In this document: piece after piece, positions 37,461-49,286 of the stretch
How the letters are laid out: every line of letters starts with the position of its first letter
Numbering within the stretch: position 1 is the first letter of the stretch
From: Odontesthes bonariensis
Lineage: Eukaryota; Chordata; Actinopteri; Atheriniformes; Atherinopsidae
Direction of reading: 5' to 3'
NCBI RefSeq assembly: GCF_027942865.1
Contig: NC_134513.1
Location: 35,457,429 to 35,521,428, forward strand
DNA length: 64,000 nucleotides
Position numbers and translations under genes: made by a program
The notes under the pieces: model-generated
The model's input: only the letters and a program-made list of their open reading frames with translations
What the model was told of the DNA's origin: nothing
The model's database searches: none

Positions 37461-39399
37461 TAACATATAATCAGCATTTTGATTATGTTGTTTTGATATA
37501 TTAAAACAACATAATCAAAATGCTATATATATCTATAGATATATATGTGTAATATAAACCACACAAAGCCTATTTGAGACAGATAAGGCCACACTCCCAA
37601 CTTTCAACAGTTCATTTCATCAGAGTATCGAACCAATTTCTTGCTTATGGATCACTAGAAGGCCCAAAGTTCAGACTTTAGTCTGCAATTAAACCCCCCA
37701 AATGTGTGAATAAGTCTAATGTACCACCAATTGCCTCCCATTGTTGTATAAAGAAGCCTAATTATTGAGCTCGGTCCCTGCCACCCCCACACATAGGACA
37801 ATCTGTACACACAGGATATTGCCACTGGTACAAGTGACTAGCTGATGACCCGGTGGTGGTGGTTCCCTTCACTTTCCTGTACAGTAGTGCACTTGGGTGT
37901 CAATGATCGGTGTGTGGTTTTTCACGTGTGGTGTATCATAAGGACCCTTCCCCCTCAGCAAGTCATCTCTAGCGGTGAGCCTTCAATCCCCCTGTACATT
38001 GCATTTTAGAGCAACCTCATTAACGCCCAACAGGGGCCTTCCCTTTTTTTAGATGGCGCAATGACTGACCGCAGATTTTATTGAACATTTGTGTGATTGT
38101 GTTTTAGCAAAATGTGTTGTTAATAATAAACTTTGTATTTCTGTGGAATCACGTCCAGTGTCTGTGTCATGAATATGCCAGGCTGGGTCTTACGTTTAGG
38201 TCTTTTACTAACAACTCATTCAAACATATTCGTTGACATGCTCCTAACCTAGCATCTTCAAGAATACAACTAACTCCCAGAAGTCCAAGCTTCACGTAAT
38301 GACGCAATCAATATCATACGTATGACAGATAAACATTACATCGCATCACAGTCTGTGTTGTTCGAACCTGCATCCTGTGGTCACCTTTAATCATTCCTGG
38401 GGGAGAAATTCCCTAGGTGGCGTTGTTGGTCTTTAGTAGTAAAGTAAAACAGATTACCCTCATAGCAGTGCCACACATAAATAAGGAATGCCTGTGAAAC
38501 AGAGTTGAAAATGCACTTTATTAATTATTATTTCCAATTTGTATTTGTAAGTTTTATTTATCGTTTCATGATTATTTTGAGAATTTATTAATTTTATCTG
38601 AGTTATTACATACATTTTCCCTGAGTTAATTACCCTCCTGCACTCTTTTCGTTCCTCCTGGGCTTCTGTAGCCCCTCCCCTGTGCCCTCACAATCCCGTT
38701 GTGATATGCTGAGGGTAAATGTGAAAAATACAGCAGAAATGTTGTGTTTTCTTTGAAGGTTTAGTCATTTACCAAGTTTTTTTTGTGTTGATTTGTACCG
38801 TTGATATAAGTCCTATGGATGTTTTTAGTTTCACTTTTTTGGCACGATTTGTTCATGCAGTTGTGTAACCCACATAGCATTAGTGTGCACTTCCTGGCGG
38901 TGTTAACACTATATGTGTCGATGTTTATGAGCAGAGGTGTAGGAAGGAAGAGACGGAAGATTTGTCATCTGTGTTTTCTTCTGCAGGTATGTGTTTTTCT
39001 TTTTTGAGTTATGAATTTTGTTGTTTCTGTATTGCTACTTCACCCCACGCTCTGTGTTCATTTCGGCACTAGGTGGCATCGTTTTCTCCTTATATAGATA
39101 TATAATATACTGTATATACTTTTTTTTTCTATGAAATGGTCTTCTGTAAAACTTTTAAAGCTCTGTCGATAAACCCATTGCATTTTGCTGAGGGAGCAGA
39201 GGTGTAGGAAGGAAGAGAAAGATGATTTATAATCTGTGTTCTCTTTTGCAGCGGAGAAAATAAATACAAGAAAGCAGCATCCTCCATGCCCCAAACACAC
39301 ATCCGTCACCCCTAGCACAGAGACCCAGACATCACAATTTCACAACCAAGGCAACCAAGAAGGATCAGTGCTCAGGATGCTTTAGCAATTCTACAGAGC
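37461..39399. other. Intergenic with short tandem duplicate
   Basis: A 55-bp segment (GCAGAGGTGTAGGAAGGAAG and on) occurs at 38932-38988 and 39197-39252, each ending in a pyrimidine-rich TCTTCTGCAG-like acceptor. No gene otherwise supported. Confidence 0.45.
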
Positions 39400-39756
39400 A
39401 TGTCGGACTGTGAATCTGATGGTGGAGATGTGGACCTCGCATTTCCGAATGAAAACATTGTCACCGATTCGTCAAGTGATGAGGATGCTGCTCTTGCACG
39501 AGTAAATCCTCCCCTCCAAAGACACACCAGGAGACGGGTGGTCAAGTATGTGATTGAGCAGGACAGTTCAGACACAGAGGCCACGTCAGATGAGGAGGAA
39601 GACACAATGCATGTCAACCCCCCTTGTAATGAAAAACAAAAAGTTGCAGATGTGGGCTTAACACCTGGATCCACAGAGAAGGCGAAAGATGGCACTGTTC
39701 CAGCTTGTTCTTGGGCTTCCAATAAAAGAATCGGGCTAGCACCTCAGCCTTGGTAG
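39400..39756 (+). CDS. Unrecognised acidic ORF, possibly transposase N-terminus
   Basis: A 118-codon frame starting MSDCESDGGDVDLAF, rich in Asp/Glu/Ser (TDSSSDEDAA, QDSSDTEATSDEEED), then a basic RRRVVKYV. Acidic N-termini of this kind precede piggyBac-type transposases, but the DDE domain is absent. The last 20 codons run into a segment that recurs inverted next door. It could equally be a chance frame. Confidence 0.3.
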   Translation: MSDCESDGGDVDLAFPNENIVTDSSSDEDAALARVNPPLQRHTRRRVVKYVIEQDSSDTEATSDEEEDTMHVNPPCNEKQKVADVGLTPGSTEKAKDGTVPACSWASNKRIGLAPQPW

Positions 39757-39764
39757 TGTTAGCC

Positions 39765-40600
39765 AGATTCTTTCATTGGAAGCCCAAGAACAAGCTGGAT
39801 AAATCTTAAAGGGATAGTTTGCCTCTTTTGACATGAAGCTGCATGACATCCCATACTAGCAATATCATTCATCAAATTTGACTTAGACCGTGCAGACCGA
39901 AGTGCAGACCGAGCAGTCCCCTGCTTCTGAGCAGTAAACACCGTAACAGGCGCGTCTGTCGGCAGGCGGCAGCCCGCAGTGATACGAAGGGAGGGAAAAT
40001 AGCGCCAAGTGATTCTGAGGTCCGACTTTTTCCTGGAGAACGATTTTGTGATGCAAATGTATTACTCTTTTGAATGCATATTGTTTTGAGAAACGCTTTA
40101 TTTTTTAAACCCCAGCCAACTCGCCGGACTACTTTTGTCAACACCAAAACTCGGCTAGAACTCGGCTCTCAGAACGCAGCAGGGGGTAAGTCAATGTTCA
40201 TAAATTATATTGCTAGTATGGGATCTCATACAGCTTCATGTCAAAAGAGGCGAACTATCCCTTTAAGTTAAACAAAGTATTATTAGTGGTCACACGTAAA
40301 GTATAGCAGCGCTGGACTTGGAGTGACAGAGCCCTCGCAGGGCCTCCGTCAGACCGAGCATTTCATGTTTATGTTAACCTTTATCTTACAGAGGTTGTAC
40401 TTACACTCGACAGAGTATAATTGGACAGTTGTTATTGACACGAGCAGGTCATCCACCGTCTTCGTCATGTTCTTTGGATGAGATAAACAATGTGTGTGTG
40501 TGACTTGTTTTAGGCATGTACCTACTGTACCAGACCTATCTGACCTAATAAAGACGCTTTATCAGACCCAGTTATTTTATCCCGCTACGTCGTCTTAAAG
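39765..40600. repeat. Direct duplicated segment, copy A (interrupted by a MITE)
   Basis: GTTAGCC...TTGGAAGCCCAAGAACAA, then AGCAGCGCTGGACT, AGAGTATAATTGGACAGTT and AAGCAATGTGTG-like blocks recur in the same order at 49287-49650 at about 70% identity. Copy A holds the MITE 39810-40262, absent from copy B. The nature of the parental sequence is unknown. Confidence 0.6.
39810..40262. mobile_element. TTAA-flanked MITE C
   Basis: Long inverted termini (AGGGATAGTTTGCCTCTTTT and about 40 bp more, present inverted at the right end) are flanked by TTAA at 39806-39809 and 40263-40266. The empty site is seen in duplicated segment B. Confidence 0.8.
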
Positions 40601-40697
40601 TCTTGGACACACATTGCGTTTGTATGAGCAGAGTGTAACAGTACAAACTTGGAACATAGATTGTTTAGTGAACTACAGAATATGAATACATAAAGTC

Positions 40698-41114
40698 TGT
40701 AAAAATTGGCTTTGTTCTTAGACATTATGAATGAAATAAGTCTCAGTACTTTTCCATGATGACCTAAAGTGATCCAGGAGTAGAAAGACAAAACAATTGG
40801 GAAAGCCTGGGAAAGCAAGGGCAGATTCACACACACACACATTGTTTTGGGCTGATCCAGAGAATATGACGAAGCATGTTGAACCTACTCATGTCCAATC
40901 ATACTCGGTCGAGTGTGAGTCCAACCTATGAGGCTATAAATACAAATTACAACCGGAAATCGGCGCGCAGTCTGACAGTCTTCCTGCGGGGACTCTTTTC
41001 CACTGAGCCCAGCGCTGATATGCTTTGACGTGTGACTACAAATAAAGACTTAATTTTCACTTGAATTACTCCGGTCCGTTCTTGAGCTTCCAACTAAAAG
41101 AACTGAATCTAAAA
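40698..41114 (+). mobile_element. Solo LTR (retroelement fossil), copy 2
   Basis: 417 bp, about 93% similar by eye to 15808-16223, with the same TATA and AATAAA order. It is flanked by the 4-bp duplication AGTC (40694-40697 and 41115-41118). The adjoining 41116-41140 resembles the LTR start in reverse orientation, so it may have landed in or beside a related repeat. Confidence 0.65.
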
Positions 41115-41137
41115 AGTCTAAGAACAAAGCCAATTAT

Positions 41138-41400
41138 AACAGTAGGCAAACTCTCAGCCCGGTGGTGTAGCATTCTGATGGCAGCCAGTTTGTGTTCTCG
41201 TGGAAGATATGAGTGGAAAAGCAGGTACTGGTCAGTATGTGTGGGTTTCCTGTAAACCTCAGTGTTAATGTACACAGCACAGTCCAAAAAAGGCAGCTTG
41301 TAGTCTTTTGCATCCTCCCTCGTGAACTTGATGCTGCTGTCCACCAAGTGGATGTGCTCCATAAAAGCCTCCACCTCTTGAGTTTTGAAGGGTTTAGGTT
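41138..41400 (-). pseudogene. Penelope-like element reverse transcriptase fragment
   Basis: Minus-strand frame: MEAFMEHIHLV, SSIKFTREDAKDYKLPFLDC, VYRKPTHTDQYLLFHS, HKLAAIRMLHHRAE. The LPFLD and YRKPTHTDQYL...HSxxPxxHK series is characteristic of the C-terminal part of Penelope-like RTs. Neither the catalytic core nor the GIY-YIG endonuclease is present. It is a short truncated relic. Confidence 0.75.
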
Positions 41401-41822
41401 GAAGCGGTTAGGTGCACTTCTCTCTGTGGAAGAATGGGTTGCTGCAAACAAGCACAAAGTTTTTCTAATTGATCAGCTTTGTTCTCTGCTAAAAACATTT
41501 CCATTGTTCTGGGAGTGATCCCTTGCAGGATGAAAATGCCTCCATCCAAAGGGCATGGGTTGAACATCTAAATGATATGAATAAAAAGCTGTGGTTTTCT
41601 TAATCCAGCAAACACCTGTGGAAGACTTTGATCCAACATGTGAGACAGCTCTCTCTTTTCCATCTCTCCAGTGTAGTTTTACAGACATGTAGAATCACTG
41701 TTAGTGAGCACTGATGCTGTACATGGCCCAATAACTTCATTCTGGAATTAAAGAAAAATAAATAGCAGCGGGCAGAGCCTTCAGGCTGCTGGTGTGTTTG
41801 TATCTGAGCTGATGGTTCAATA

Positions 41823-42294
41823 AAGCCTCGTTTCCACAATGCAGTCCGGTACGGGTCGGTTCAGAACGGTTCGCTTATTTCAGTGTTTCCACTACCACGA
41901 AAGTGTACCGGTCCCATGGTACCTGTTACCATTTTTATAACCCTTCTGCTTGGGGTACCTAGCACACAGGACCGGTTCCAGGCTCTGCTCTCCGTTGTTG
42001 GTGAGGAGGCTGTGCAGCGGGAGCTCGATGGCGCTGTGCCAAACCAAAAAGTTTTCCAGCTGATTGCCGCAAAAATGGCAGAGAGTGGTTTCAACCAGAC
42101 CGCAAGCCAGTGTGGCATTGAGCTGAAGAAGCTTGGAGGTGGTTCCAAATTATGGATGTTATTTGTTATTTGCTGTTATTTGCTATTTACACTTCGGCAC
42201 GCACTCCGCCCACCCCTGAGGGTCCCTTTGTACAGTGGGAGCTGACCCCAAAGCGACCCGACCCGCACCGGACTGCATAGTGGAAATGAGGCTT
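41823..42294 (+). mobile_element. Harbinger-like MITE carrying a Myb/trihelix fragment
   Basis: The ends AAGCCTCGTTTCCACA and TGGAAATGAGGCTT are inverted repeats continuing to about 27 bp, flanked by TA. Inside, the plus frame at about 41960-42140 reads AVQRELDGAVPNQKVFQLIA then ESGFNQTASQC and LKKLGGG. This resembles the start of the SANT/Myb-like trihelix domain that Harbinger elements encode beside their transposase. The transposase itself is missing. Confidence 0.6.
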
Positions 42295-42299
42295 TAGAC

Positions 42300-43260
42300 A
42301 CTGTCTGGTCTCGTTTGGTGAATATAAAAATGGGGTTGCAATCAACTCTTCAGCTACAATTCAGAGGAAAACATAGGAAATTTAGTCTCCACCTCTTAAC
42401 ATTTAGCAGTGTCCAAGCTCAAAACAGTAATTCATTATTTATTTACAGTTAATGACGTTGTGTGCTGTGCCAAATGACAACCTGGAGACCTCATCTCTTT
42501 CTTCTATTCTCAGATTCACCCAGGTCATGTGATTTGGAGCGTACAGGTATCGTGAGGGACGGTTTTGGAGCGTCACTTTGGCTTGTGCCAACATTACAGC
42601 ATAACATTACAGCAATTATAATTTTGTGGTATTTGCATATGAAATTAGGGCACCGTCGTATCATAAGGCCCTATGCATCATGTTCTGCATTCAGGGAGAG
42701 GCAGCTCTGATTAAGAGTAAAAAGAGAGAAGGGTGCAAAAGGTGCACCGTGGGAGGTCTCCTAGCAGTACAGGCCTAAATATGGGATGTTTCAGGGTCAC
42801 TTTTTGATTTGTCACATGTCTGCATATGAAAGTGCAAGAACATCATGATGTACTTTTTGCAAGGTGTGTTGTGCTCAAAGGTGCTCACCATAGTAGCCCA
42901 AATATTTTTAAAAACACATTGATACTTAGCATAGTGCTTCATGTGGAGGCTCACACCCTAAGCAGTTTACATAATATAAAAAAAAGAGATTATTCTGTTA
43001 GTTCCCTTCCCTTCTAAACAACTTTTAATGACCATCCACAGGCGTTTGCTGTCATATGTTATCTCCCATCACCTGCTATATTGTTCCATGTGCAGCTTTC
43101 TGACATCAAAACAGATGATCTCATCATTGTGTTCCTCTCAATGTGCAGCTAAAGCAGCTCACTACAACCACTTTTTTTCAAACTTGTTCCACCACCTAGA
43201 CGTCCCGACTTTATTCAAAGCAGCTGGTTCCTTGGCAGCTGGTTCTGTGTCGAATTATAT
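42300..43260. other. Intergenic, nothing recognised
   Basis: No supported gene or paired termini. Confidence 0.5.
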
Positions 43261-43261
43261 C

Positions 43262-43742
43262 AAATCAAATCAAATCAAATCAAATTTATTTATATAGCAC
43301 ATTTCATGTACAAACAGTTCAAAGTGCTTTACATAAAATAAAAGCATTGCAGCAGGGAGTGTAAGAAGCATTAAAAATACATAAAAGAATATAAAGAGAA
43401 ACAAATAAAATCATTTAAATGAATTTAAAAACAAGCAACAGTCCAGATAAGTTCAAAGATATCGTGCAGATTTCATGCATAGACATGTTTTTAACCTGGA
43501 TTTAAAAATGTCTCCATTTGGTGAAAGTTTAATCTCCACTGGCAGTTTGTTCCACTTATTTGCAGCATAACAGCTAAATGCTGCTTCTCCATGTTTAGTC
43601 TGGACTCTGGACTGGACCAGCTGACCTGAGTCCTTGGATCTAAGAGCTCTGCTGGGTTTATATTCTCTGAACATATCACAGATGTATTTTGGGCCTAAAC
43701 CGTTCTGGGATTTGTAAACAATCAGCAGGCTTTTAAAATTCA
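43262..43742 (-). mobile_element. Older LINE, 3' part (split by the L2 insertion)
   Basis: The minus strand encodes the end of a CR1/L2-clade ORF2 (NFKSLLIVYKSQNGLGPKYI, SYQAP-like FSCYAANKWNKLPVEI, FKSRLKTCL). This precedes a 3' UTR with TTTATTTATATAGCACATTT and an (AAATC)n-type tail at 43256-43282. The upstream half is at 48821-49165. Confidence 0.8.
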
Positions 43743-44599
43743 ATTCAATTCAATTCATTTTTATTTATATAGCGCCAAATACAACAAATGTCATCTCAAG
43801 GAGCTTAGATAGTAAGTCCAATTCAAGCCAATTGGAATTCAATTAATTAATAATATTCATAATTCATAAAATAATCAAATTTGTTCATATAGAGCCAATT
43901 CAAAAACAATTTCCTAGCTAAGAAAACCAACAGATTGCACTGAAAACTTTTTGTTTTTCGGTCTAATCTCCCGTCCTGAGCGTGCCTGAGGCGACTGTGG
44001 AGAGAAACGACTCCCTTTTAACAGGAAGAAACCTCTGGCAGAACCAGACTCAGGAAGGGTGGCCATCCGCCTCGACCAGCTGGGGTTTGAGAAGACAGAA
44101 AGGGGGGGAGGGCCGCGGCCGCGGCGACACTGTAACACCATTCAAAGGATATCTGTTGGAACAGGGAAACACGAGTTAATGACCACAATAATATCACATA
44201 TACATAAAGAGAGTAAAGTGAGGAAAGGTGTGACAGATGAGGCCCCCCAGCAGTCTAGGCCTATAGCAGCTTAACTATGGGATGTTTCAGGATTACCTGA
44301 GCCATCCCTATTCAAGGTAAACACAAGAAACTTGTGCTAACGAAAAAATAAATAATAAAATAAAGGACCAGACTCAGTGAGTAATTCCCTATACTCCCTA
44401 TATAGATCTGCTCCTCACACCACAACAACCATCTTTTTACAGCCACAAGCTACCTCAGCCTCTCACCAACTGCACACCAGTCACAGCGGGGTGGGGATGC
44501 AAACCCTGGTTCGGGTAGGGGGTAATGAAAGTATTGAGGGTGCCAGAGGTGGAGGCAGAACAAGACACACTAGCAGATACACTATCAGATTCAACAGAC

Positions 44600-47500
44600 C
44601 TAACTATAAGCTTTATAAAAAAGGAAAGTTTTAAGCCTGGTCTCAAAAGTGGAAAGGGTGTCTGCTTCCCGGACATTTACTGGCAGCTTATTCCACAAGA
44701 GAGGGGCCTGATAACTGAAGGCTCTGCCTCCCATTCTACTTTTAGAAACTCTGGGAACCTCAAGTAAACCTGCAGTTTGGGAACGAAGTGCTCTGTTAGG
44801 AAAATATTTTACAATGAGATCTTTAAGATATGATGGAGCTCGGTCATTAAGAGCTTTATATGTAAGGAGAAGAATCTTAAATTCTATTCTGAATTTAACA
44901 GGGAGCCAATGAAGAGAAGCTAAAACTGGAGAAATATGATCTCTCCTGTTAGTTCTCATCAAAACTCTGGCTGCAGCATTTTGGATCAACTGAAGGCTTT
45001 TCAGAGAATATGTGGGACAGCCCAATAATAAAGAATTACAGTAGTCCAATCTTGAAGTAACAAATGCATGAATTAGTTTTTCTGCATCACTCTGAGACAA
45101 GATGTTCCTGATTTTAACAATATTACGAAGGTGAAAGAAGGCAGTCCTAGAAACCTGTTTTATATGCGAGTCAAATGATAAGTTCTGGTCAAAAATAACT
45201 CCAAGGTTCCTCACTGTAGAACTAAAAGCCAAGGAAATACCATCTAGAGTAACTATATAGCTAGACAATTTCTCCCTGAAACGCTCAGGTCCAAAGATAA
45301 TGACTTCAGTTTTGTCTGAATTTAGAAGCAGACAGTTCTGAGTCATCCAGGTCTTTATGTCTTTAAGACATGCTTGTAGTCTGACCAACCTATTGGGTTC
45401 ATCTGGTTTTATAGATAAGTACAGCTGAGTATCATCAGCATAGCAATGGAAATTTATGCCATGCTGTCTAATAATGTTACCTAATGGAAGCATGTATAAA
45501 GTGAAAAGAATCGGTCCAACCACGGTCCAACCCTGGGGAACTCCATGACTTACTCTGGTGTGTGAGGAAGATTCTTCATTTACAAGAACACACTGAAATC
45601 TATCAGATAAATATGACTTAAACCAGCCTAATGCAGTTCCTTTAATCCCAATAACATGTTCAAGTCTGTGTAATAAGATACTGTGATCGACCGTATCAAA
45701 TGCAGCACTGAGATCCAACAGGACAAGCACAGACACAAGTCCGCTATCAGAGGCTAAGAGGAGATCATTGGTAACTTTCAGCAGTGCAGTTTCTGTGCTA
45801 TGATGCACTCTGAATCCTGACTGAAACTCTTCAAACAGATTATTTCTGTGTAAGTGATCACAAAGCTGAGCTGCAACTATTTTTTCAAGAACTTTAGACA
45901 TAAAAGGGAGATTGGATATAGGTCTATAATTAGCTAACACTTCTGAATCAAGAGTAGGTTTTTTAAGTAAAGGTTTAATTACAGCAACCTTAAAAGTCTG
46001 AGGTTCATATCCTGTCAACAAAGACAGATTGATCAAATCCAATATGGAAGTGTCAGTTAATGGGAAAACCTCCTTGAACAGTCTGGTTGGGATTGGGTCT
46101 AAAACACAAGTTGATGGTTTAGAAGAGACTATTGCTGTTGTTAGTTCAGAGAGATCAACTGGGCAGAAGCTGTCTAAATACAAATCAGGTTCTAAAGATA
46201 CTTCTAAAGCTGCTGTACTTGATGATACATCACTGATAATAGTGGGAAGGACTCCATCAATCTTCTCTCTGATAGAAACAATTTTATTAATAAAAAAGCT
46301 CATGAAATCATCACTGCTCAGAGTTAAAGGAATAACTGGCTCAGCAGAGCTCGGACTCTTAGTCAGACTGGCTACAGTGCTGAAAAGAAACCTGGGATTA
46401 TTCTTATTCTCTTCTATCAATGATGAATAATAAGCAGTTCTAGCTTTACGAAGGGCTTTCTTATACGTTATTAAACTATCTTTCCAGACTAACTGAGACT
46501 CTTCTAAATTAGAGGAACGCCACTGTCTCTCCAGCTTTCTTGCAGTCTGCTTTAAAGCACGCAGCTGTGAATTATACCAAGGAGCCAACCTCTTCTGACT
46601 GATTACCTTCCTTTTCAGAGGGGCAACATTGTCCAGTGCTGTACGCATTGAAACTATAGTGCTGTCAACAAGAGAGTCAAGTTTTACTGGAGTAAAATTT
46701 AGGTAGCCATCGTCTGTCATATTTGCACATAGTGAAGAAACTAATAGTTGAATTAACTCTTTAAATCTGGTTACAGCATTCTCTGATAGACACCTACTAT
46801 ATGTAAAATTCTTCTTAGAAGCTTTATAGTCAAGTAATGTAAACTCAAAGGTTATCAGAAAATGGTCAGATAAGACAGGGTTATGAGGGAACACTGTTAA
46901 CTGTTCACTCTCAATGCCATAAGTCAGAACAAGATCAAGGGTGTGATTAAGGCAGTGAGTCGGTCTGTGAACACTCTGAGAAAATCCAATAGAGTCCAAT
47001 ATAGAATTAAAGTTCATATTCAGGCTGTCATTTTCAACATCTACATGAATATTAAAGTCACCCACTACAATGACTTTATCTGTACTCAGCACTAACTGGG
47101 ATAAAAACTCTGAGAATTCAGACAGAAACTCAGAATAAGGGCCAGGTGGACGATACACAACAACAAACACAAGAGGTTTCTGGGATTTCCACTTTGCGTG
47201 GGAAAAACTGAGAATCAGAGATTCAAAAGAGCTCAAACTAATCTTGGGTCTGGGACTGATGAGTAACCCTGATCTGAAAATAGCTGCCACTCCTCCTCCT
47301 CTGCCTGTGGTTCGAGGAACGTGAACATTTAAACAGTCAGAGGGAGTTGATTCATTAATGCTAACATGATCCTGCTGCTGCAGCCAGGTTTCTGTAAGAC
47401 AAAATATATCAATATGATGATCACAAATCAACTCATTCACTAACAGAGACTTCGAAAGGAGAGATCTGATATTCAGCAAACCACATTTAATAGTTTGATG

Positions 47501-47635
47501 TTTTTGTTCAGTTAAAGTTTTTGTTTTAATAATTTCTTTTTGCACAAGAGGATTTGCTCCTTTTGTGTTAATCAATTGGGTGGGTTGCAGCAGGTGGGAA
47601 GCTGCAGAGAAGTGTGTAAGACTACAACTCTGCAT
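44600..47635 (-). CDS. LINE ORF2: AP endonuclease and reverse transcriptase (1011 aa)
   Basis: The N-terminal APE-type endonuclease shows [38 protein letters not shown] and SDHFLITF. The RT domain follows: [38 protein letters not shown] (first Asp), [10 protein letters not shown] (catalytic DD), then a thumb and a C-terminal region ending FLFYKAYS. The frame is uninterrupted. One oddity: motif B reads [14 protein letters not shown] instead of the usual GVPQGSVLGPLLF. A repeat of GGTTGGACCG (about 45512-45532) replaced the Ser and added a codon, so enzyme activity is doubtful. Confidence 0.92.
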   Translation of the reverse strand: MQSCSLTHFSAASHLLQPTQLINTKGANPLVQKEIIKTKTLTEQKHQTIKCGLLNIRSLLSKSLLVNELICDHHIDIFCLTETWLQQQDHVSINESTPSDCLNVHVPRTTGRGGGVAAIFRSGLLISPRPKISLSSFESLILSFSHAKWKSQKPLVFVVVYRPPGPYSEFLSEFSEFLSQLVLSTDKVIVVGDFNIHVDVENDSLNMNFNSILDSIGFSQSVHRPTHCLNHTLDLVLTYGIESEQLTVFPHNPVLSDHFLITFEFTLLDYKASKKNFTYSRCLSENAVTRFKELIQLLVSSLCANMTDDGYLNFTPVKLDSLVDSTIVSMRTALDNVAPLKRKVISQKRLAPWYNSQLRALKQTARKLERQWRSSNLEESQLVWKDSLITYKKALRKARTAYYSSLIEENKNNPRFLFSTVASLTKSPSSAEPVIPLTLSSDDFMSFFINKIVSIREKIDGVLPTIISDVSSSTAALEVSLEPDLYLDSFCPVDLSELTTAIVSSKPSTCVLDPIPTRLFKEVFPLTDTSILDLINLSLLTGYEPQTFKVAVIKPLLKKPTLDSEVLANYRPISNLPFMSKVLEKIVAAQLCDHLHRNNLFEEFQSGFRVHHSTETALLKVTNDLLLASDSGLVSVLVLLDLSAAFDTVDHSILLHRLEHVIGIKGTALGWFKSYLSDRFQCVLVNEESSSHTRVSHGVPQGWTVVGPILFTLYMLPLGNIIRQHGINFHCYADDTQLYLSIKPDEPNRLVRLQACLKDIKTWMTQNCLLLNSDKTEVIIFGPERFREKLSSYIVTLDGISLAFSSTVRNLGVIFDQNLSFDSHIKQVSRTAFFHLRNIVKIRNILSQSDAEKLIHAFVTSRLDYCNSLLLGCPTYSLKSLQLIQNAAARVLMRTNRRDHISPVLASLHWLPVKFRIEFKILLLTYKALNDRAPSYLKDLIVKYFPNRALRSQTAGLLEVPRVSKSRMGGRAFSYQAPLLWNKLPVNVREADTLSTFETRLKTFLFYKAYS

Positions 47636-47656
47636 CCTGGTCTGAGCCCTGGGTTG

Positions 47657-48541
47657 TCATGTTTTAGGGTGGCAAATAAATTCATCCATATTTCTAGAAA
47701 TGAGAGCTGCTCCTTCCAAAGTGGGATGGATGCCGTCTCTCCTCATCAGACCAGGTTTTCTCCAGAAAGATTGCCAATTATCTATGTAGCCCACGTTGTT
47801 TGCTGGACACCATCTAGACAACCAGCGATTGTAGGACGACATGCGGCTAAACATGTCATCACTGGTCAGATTTGGCAGGGGTCCAGAGAAAACTACGTAG
47901 TCCGACATTGTTTTGGCAAAATTACACACCGATGCAACATTAATTTTAGTGACCTCCGATTGGCGTAACCGGGTGTCATTAACGCCGACGTGAATAACTA
48001 TTTTACCATATTTACGTTTATCCTTTGCCAGCAGTTTTAAATAGGATTCTATGTCGCCCGCTCTGGCCCCTGGAATGCATTTGACTATGGCCGCTGGTGT
48101 CTCTAATGCCACGTTTCTGACTATGGAGCTGCCAATTACCAGGGTTTTGTCCTCAGCGGGTGTGTCGCTGAGTGGGGAAAATCTGTTTGAAGCGTGGACA
48201 GGTCGATGGTGAACAACGGGCTTGACTTTAGAGCTATGCCTCTTCCTGACAGTCACCCAGCCACGTTGTAATCCTGGCTGCTCAGGTTCTGCTAGGGGGA
48301 GGCTAATTGAGCTAGCTGCGCTAGGTGGCTCCACACTGGCAAAAGGGACCTGGCTCGCTATCGGTTGATTTTCAACAGTGCAGAGCCGAGCTTCCAATTC
48401 AGATAACCTCGCCTCCAAAACTACAAAAAGACTACATTTGTTACATGTACCATTATCGCTAAAGGAGGCAGAGGAGTAACTAAACATCTGACACACGGAG
48501 CAGGTGAAAGCAGGAGGAGGAGGAAGAGAACCGGTAGCCAT
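47657..48541 (-). CDS. LINE ORF1: zinc-binding motif and SGNH esterase (294 aa)
   Basis: The N-terminus has paired cysteines (CSVCQMF, CNKCSLF) followed by a short coiled coil ([18 protein letters not shown]). The C-terminal half is an SGNH-type esterase: VIGSSIV (nucleophile Ser), PGARAGDI (Gly), [10 protein letters not shown] (Asn) and DGIHPTLEG (Asp/His). Esterase-type ORF1 proteins are established for CR1/L2-clade LINEs, where they bind membranes or RNA. The frame is intact. ORF2 begins 21 nt after the stop, so the second ORF probably depends on reinitiation. Confidence 0.88.
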   Translation of the reverse strand: MATGSLPPPPAFTCSVCQMFSYSSASFSDNGTCNKCSLFVVLEARLSELEARLCTVENQPIASQVPFASVEPPSAASSISLPLAEPEQPGLQRGWVTVRKRHSSKVKPVVHHRPVHASNRFSPLSDTPAEDKTLVIGSSIVRNVALETPAAIVKCIPGARAGDIESYLKLLAKDKRKYGKIVIHVGVNDTRLRQSEVTKINVASVCNFAKTMSDYVVFSGPLPNLTSDDMFSRMSSYNRWLSRWCPANNVGYIDNWQSFWRKPGLMRRDGIHPTLEGAALISRNMDEFICHPKT

Positions 48542-48820
48542 GCTACGCTAGAAAACCAGACACACCGTTAAAAAGTGAGAATAAAGATCTTTAGGAGTGT
48601 GTTAGAACAGAACGGTAAGCTATAGAGTTTAACTATGCAAAATTGTGTAAGTTATAGATCGAAATAAAGTGATTATCAGTACTCCAAGCGGAGCAAGAAA
48701 TTCCACAGTGCACAAGCAAGGTAACAGGAAGTGATGCAACACGTCTTTCCGCAAAGCGTCACAGCGTCAGATCTGCAAGGGACATCCTCTCTCCTTTAGA
48801 GGACACGTTTTTTTTTTTTT

Positions 48821-49165
48821 TTTAAATCTATTCTGTGACTGACTGGAAGCCAGAGTAAAGATTTTAAAGATGCTGTGATGTGTTCAGATCTCTTAGACCG
48901 GGTTAAAACTCTAGCAGCACCGTTCTGGATGAGTTGCAGATGTTTAATGCTCTTTTTGGGAAGTCCAGTTAAAAGAGCATTACAGTAATGGAGTCTACTG
49001 GAGATGAATGCATGGATGAGTTTCTCCTAGTCTTTTTGGGAGAGGAAACCTTTAATTCTGTTGATGTTTCTGAGGTGGTAAAAAGCTGCCTTGGTGACAG
49101 CTTTGATGTGGCTGCTGAAAGTCAGATCTGAGTCTATCAACACTCCGAGGTTACAGACTTGCAGT
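48821..49165 (-). mobile_element. Older LINE, upstream part (RT thumb region)
   Basis: The minus strand reads VCNLGVLIDSDLTFSSHIK, HAFISSRLHYCNALL, LIQNGAARVLTR, LWLPVSHRID, with at least one stop. It continues into 43742 and downstream once the L2 insertion is removed. It is truncated further upstream. Confidence 0.75.
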
Positions 49166-49286
49166 GAACTCTTTGCCCAATCTGTGCAAACATGTAAAAA
49201 GTTTCATGTAAAACTTTGGAGCATCTCTCGTTGCAATGTGTTGACATTAAGAATTCGGTGGATATTCTGATGTCAGACCAATGAGT

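Larger units (their letters stand above)
43741..48810 (-). mobile_element. Nearly complete L2-clade LINE retrotransposon
   Basis: Minus orientation: a short 5' UTR, ORF1 (48541-47657), a 21-nt gap, ORF2 (47635-44600), and a 3' UTR ending in an (ATTGA)n tail at 43741. It is inserted in an older LINE; the host frame rejoins as HRID/FKSLL across TTTAAAA. Length and two open ORFs point to a young copy. On the minus strand a poly-A run of about 17 separates the host sequence from the 5' end. Confidence 0.85.

Noticed and set aside
41134-41457. A 107-codon minus-strand ORF over the Penelope-like fragment
   Set aside because: It is another frame of the recognised RT fragment and lacks its motifs.
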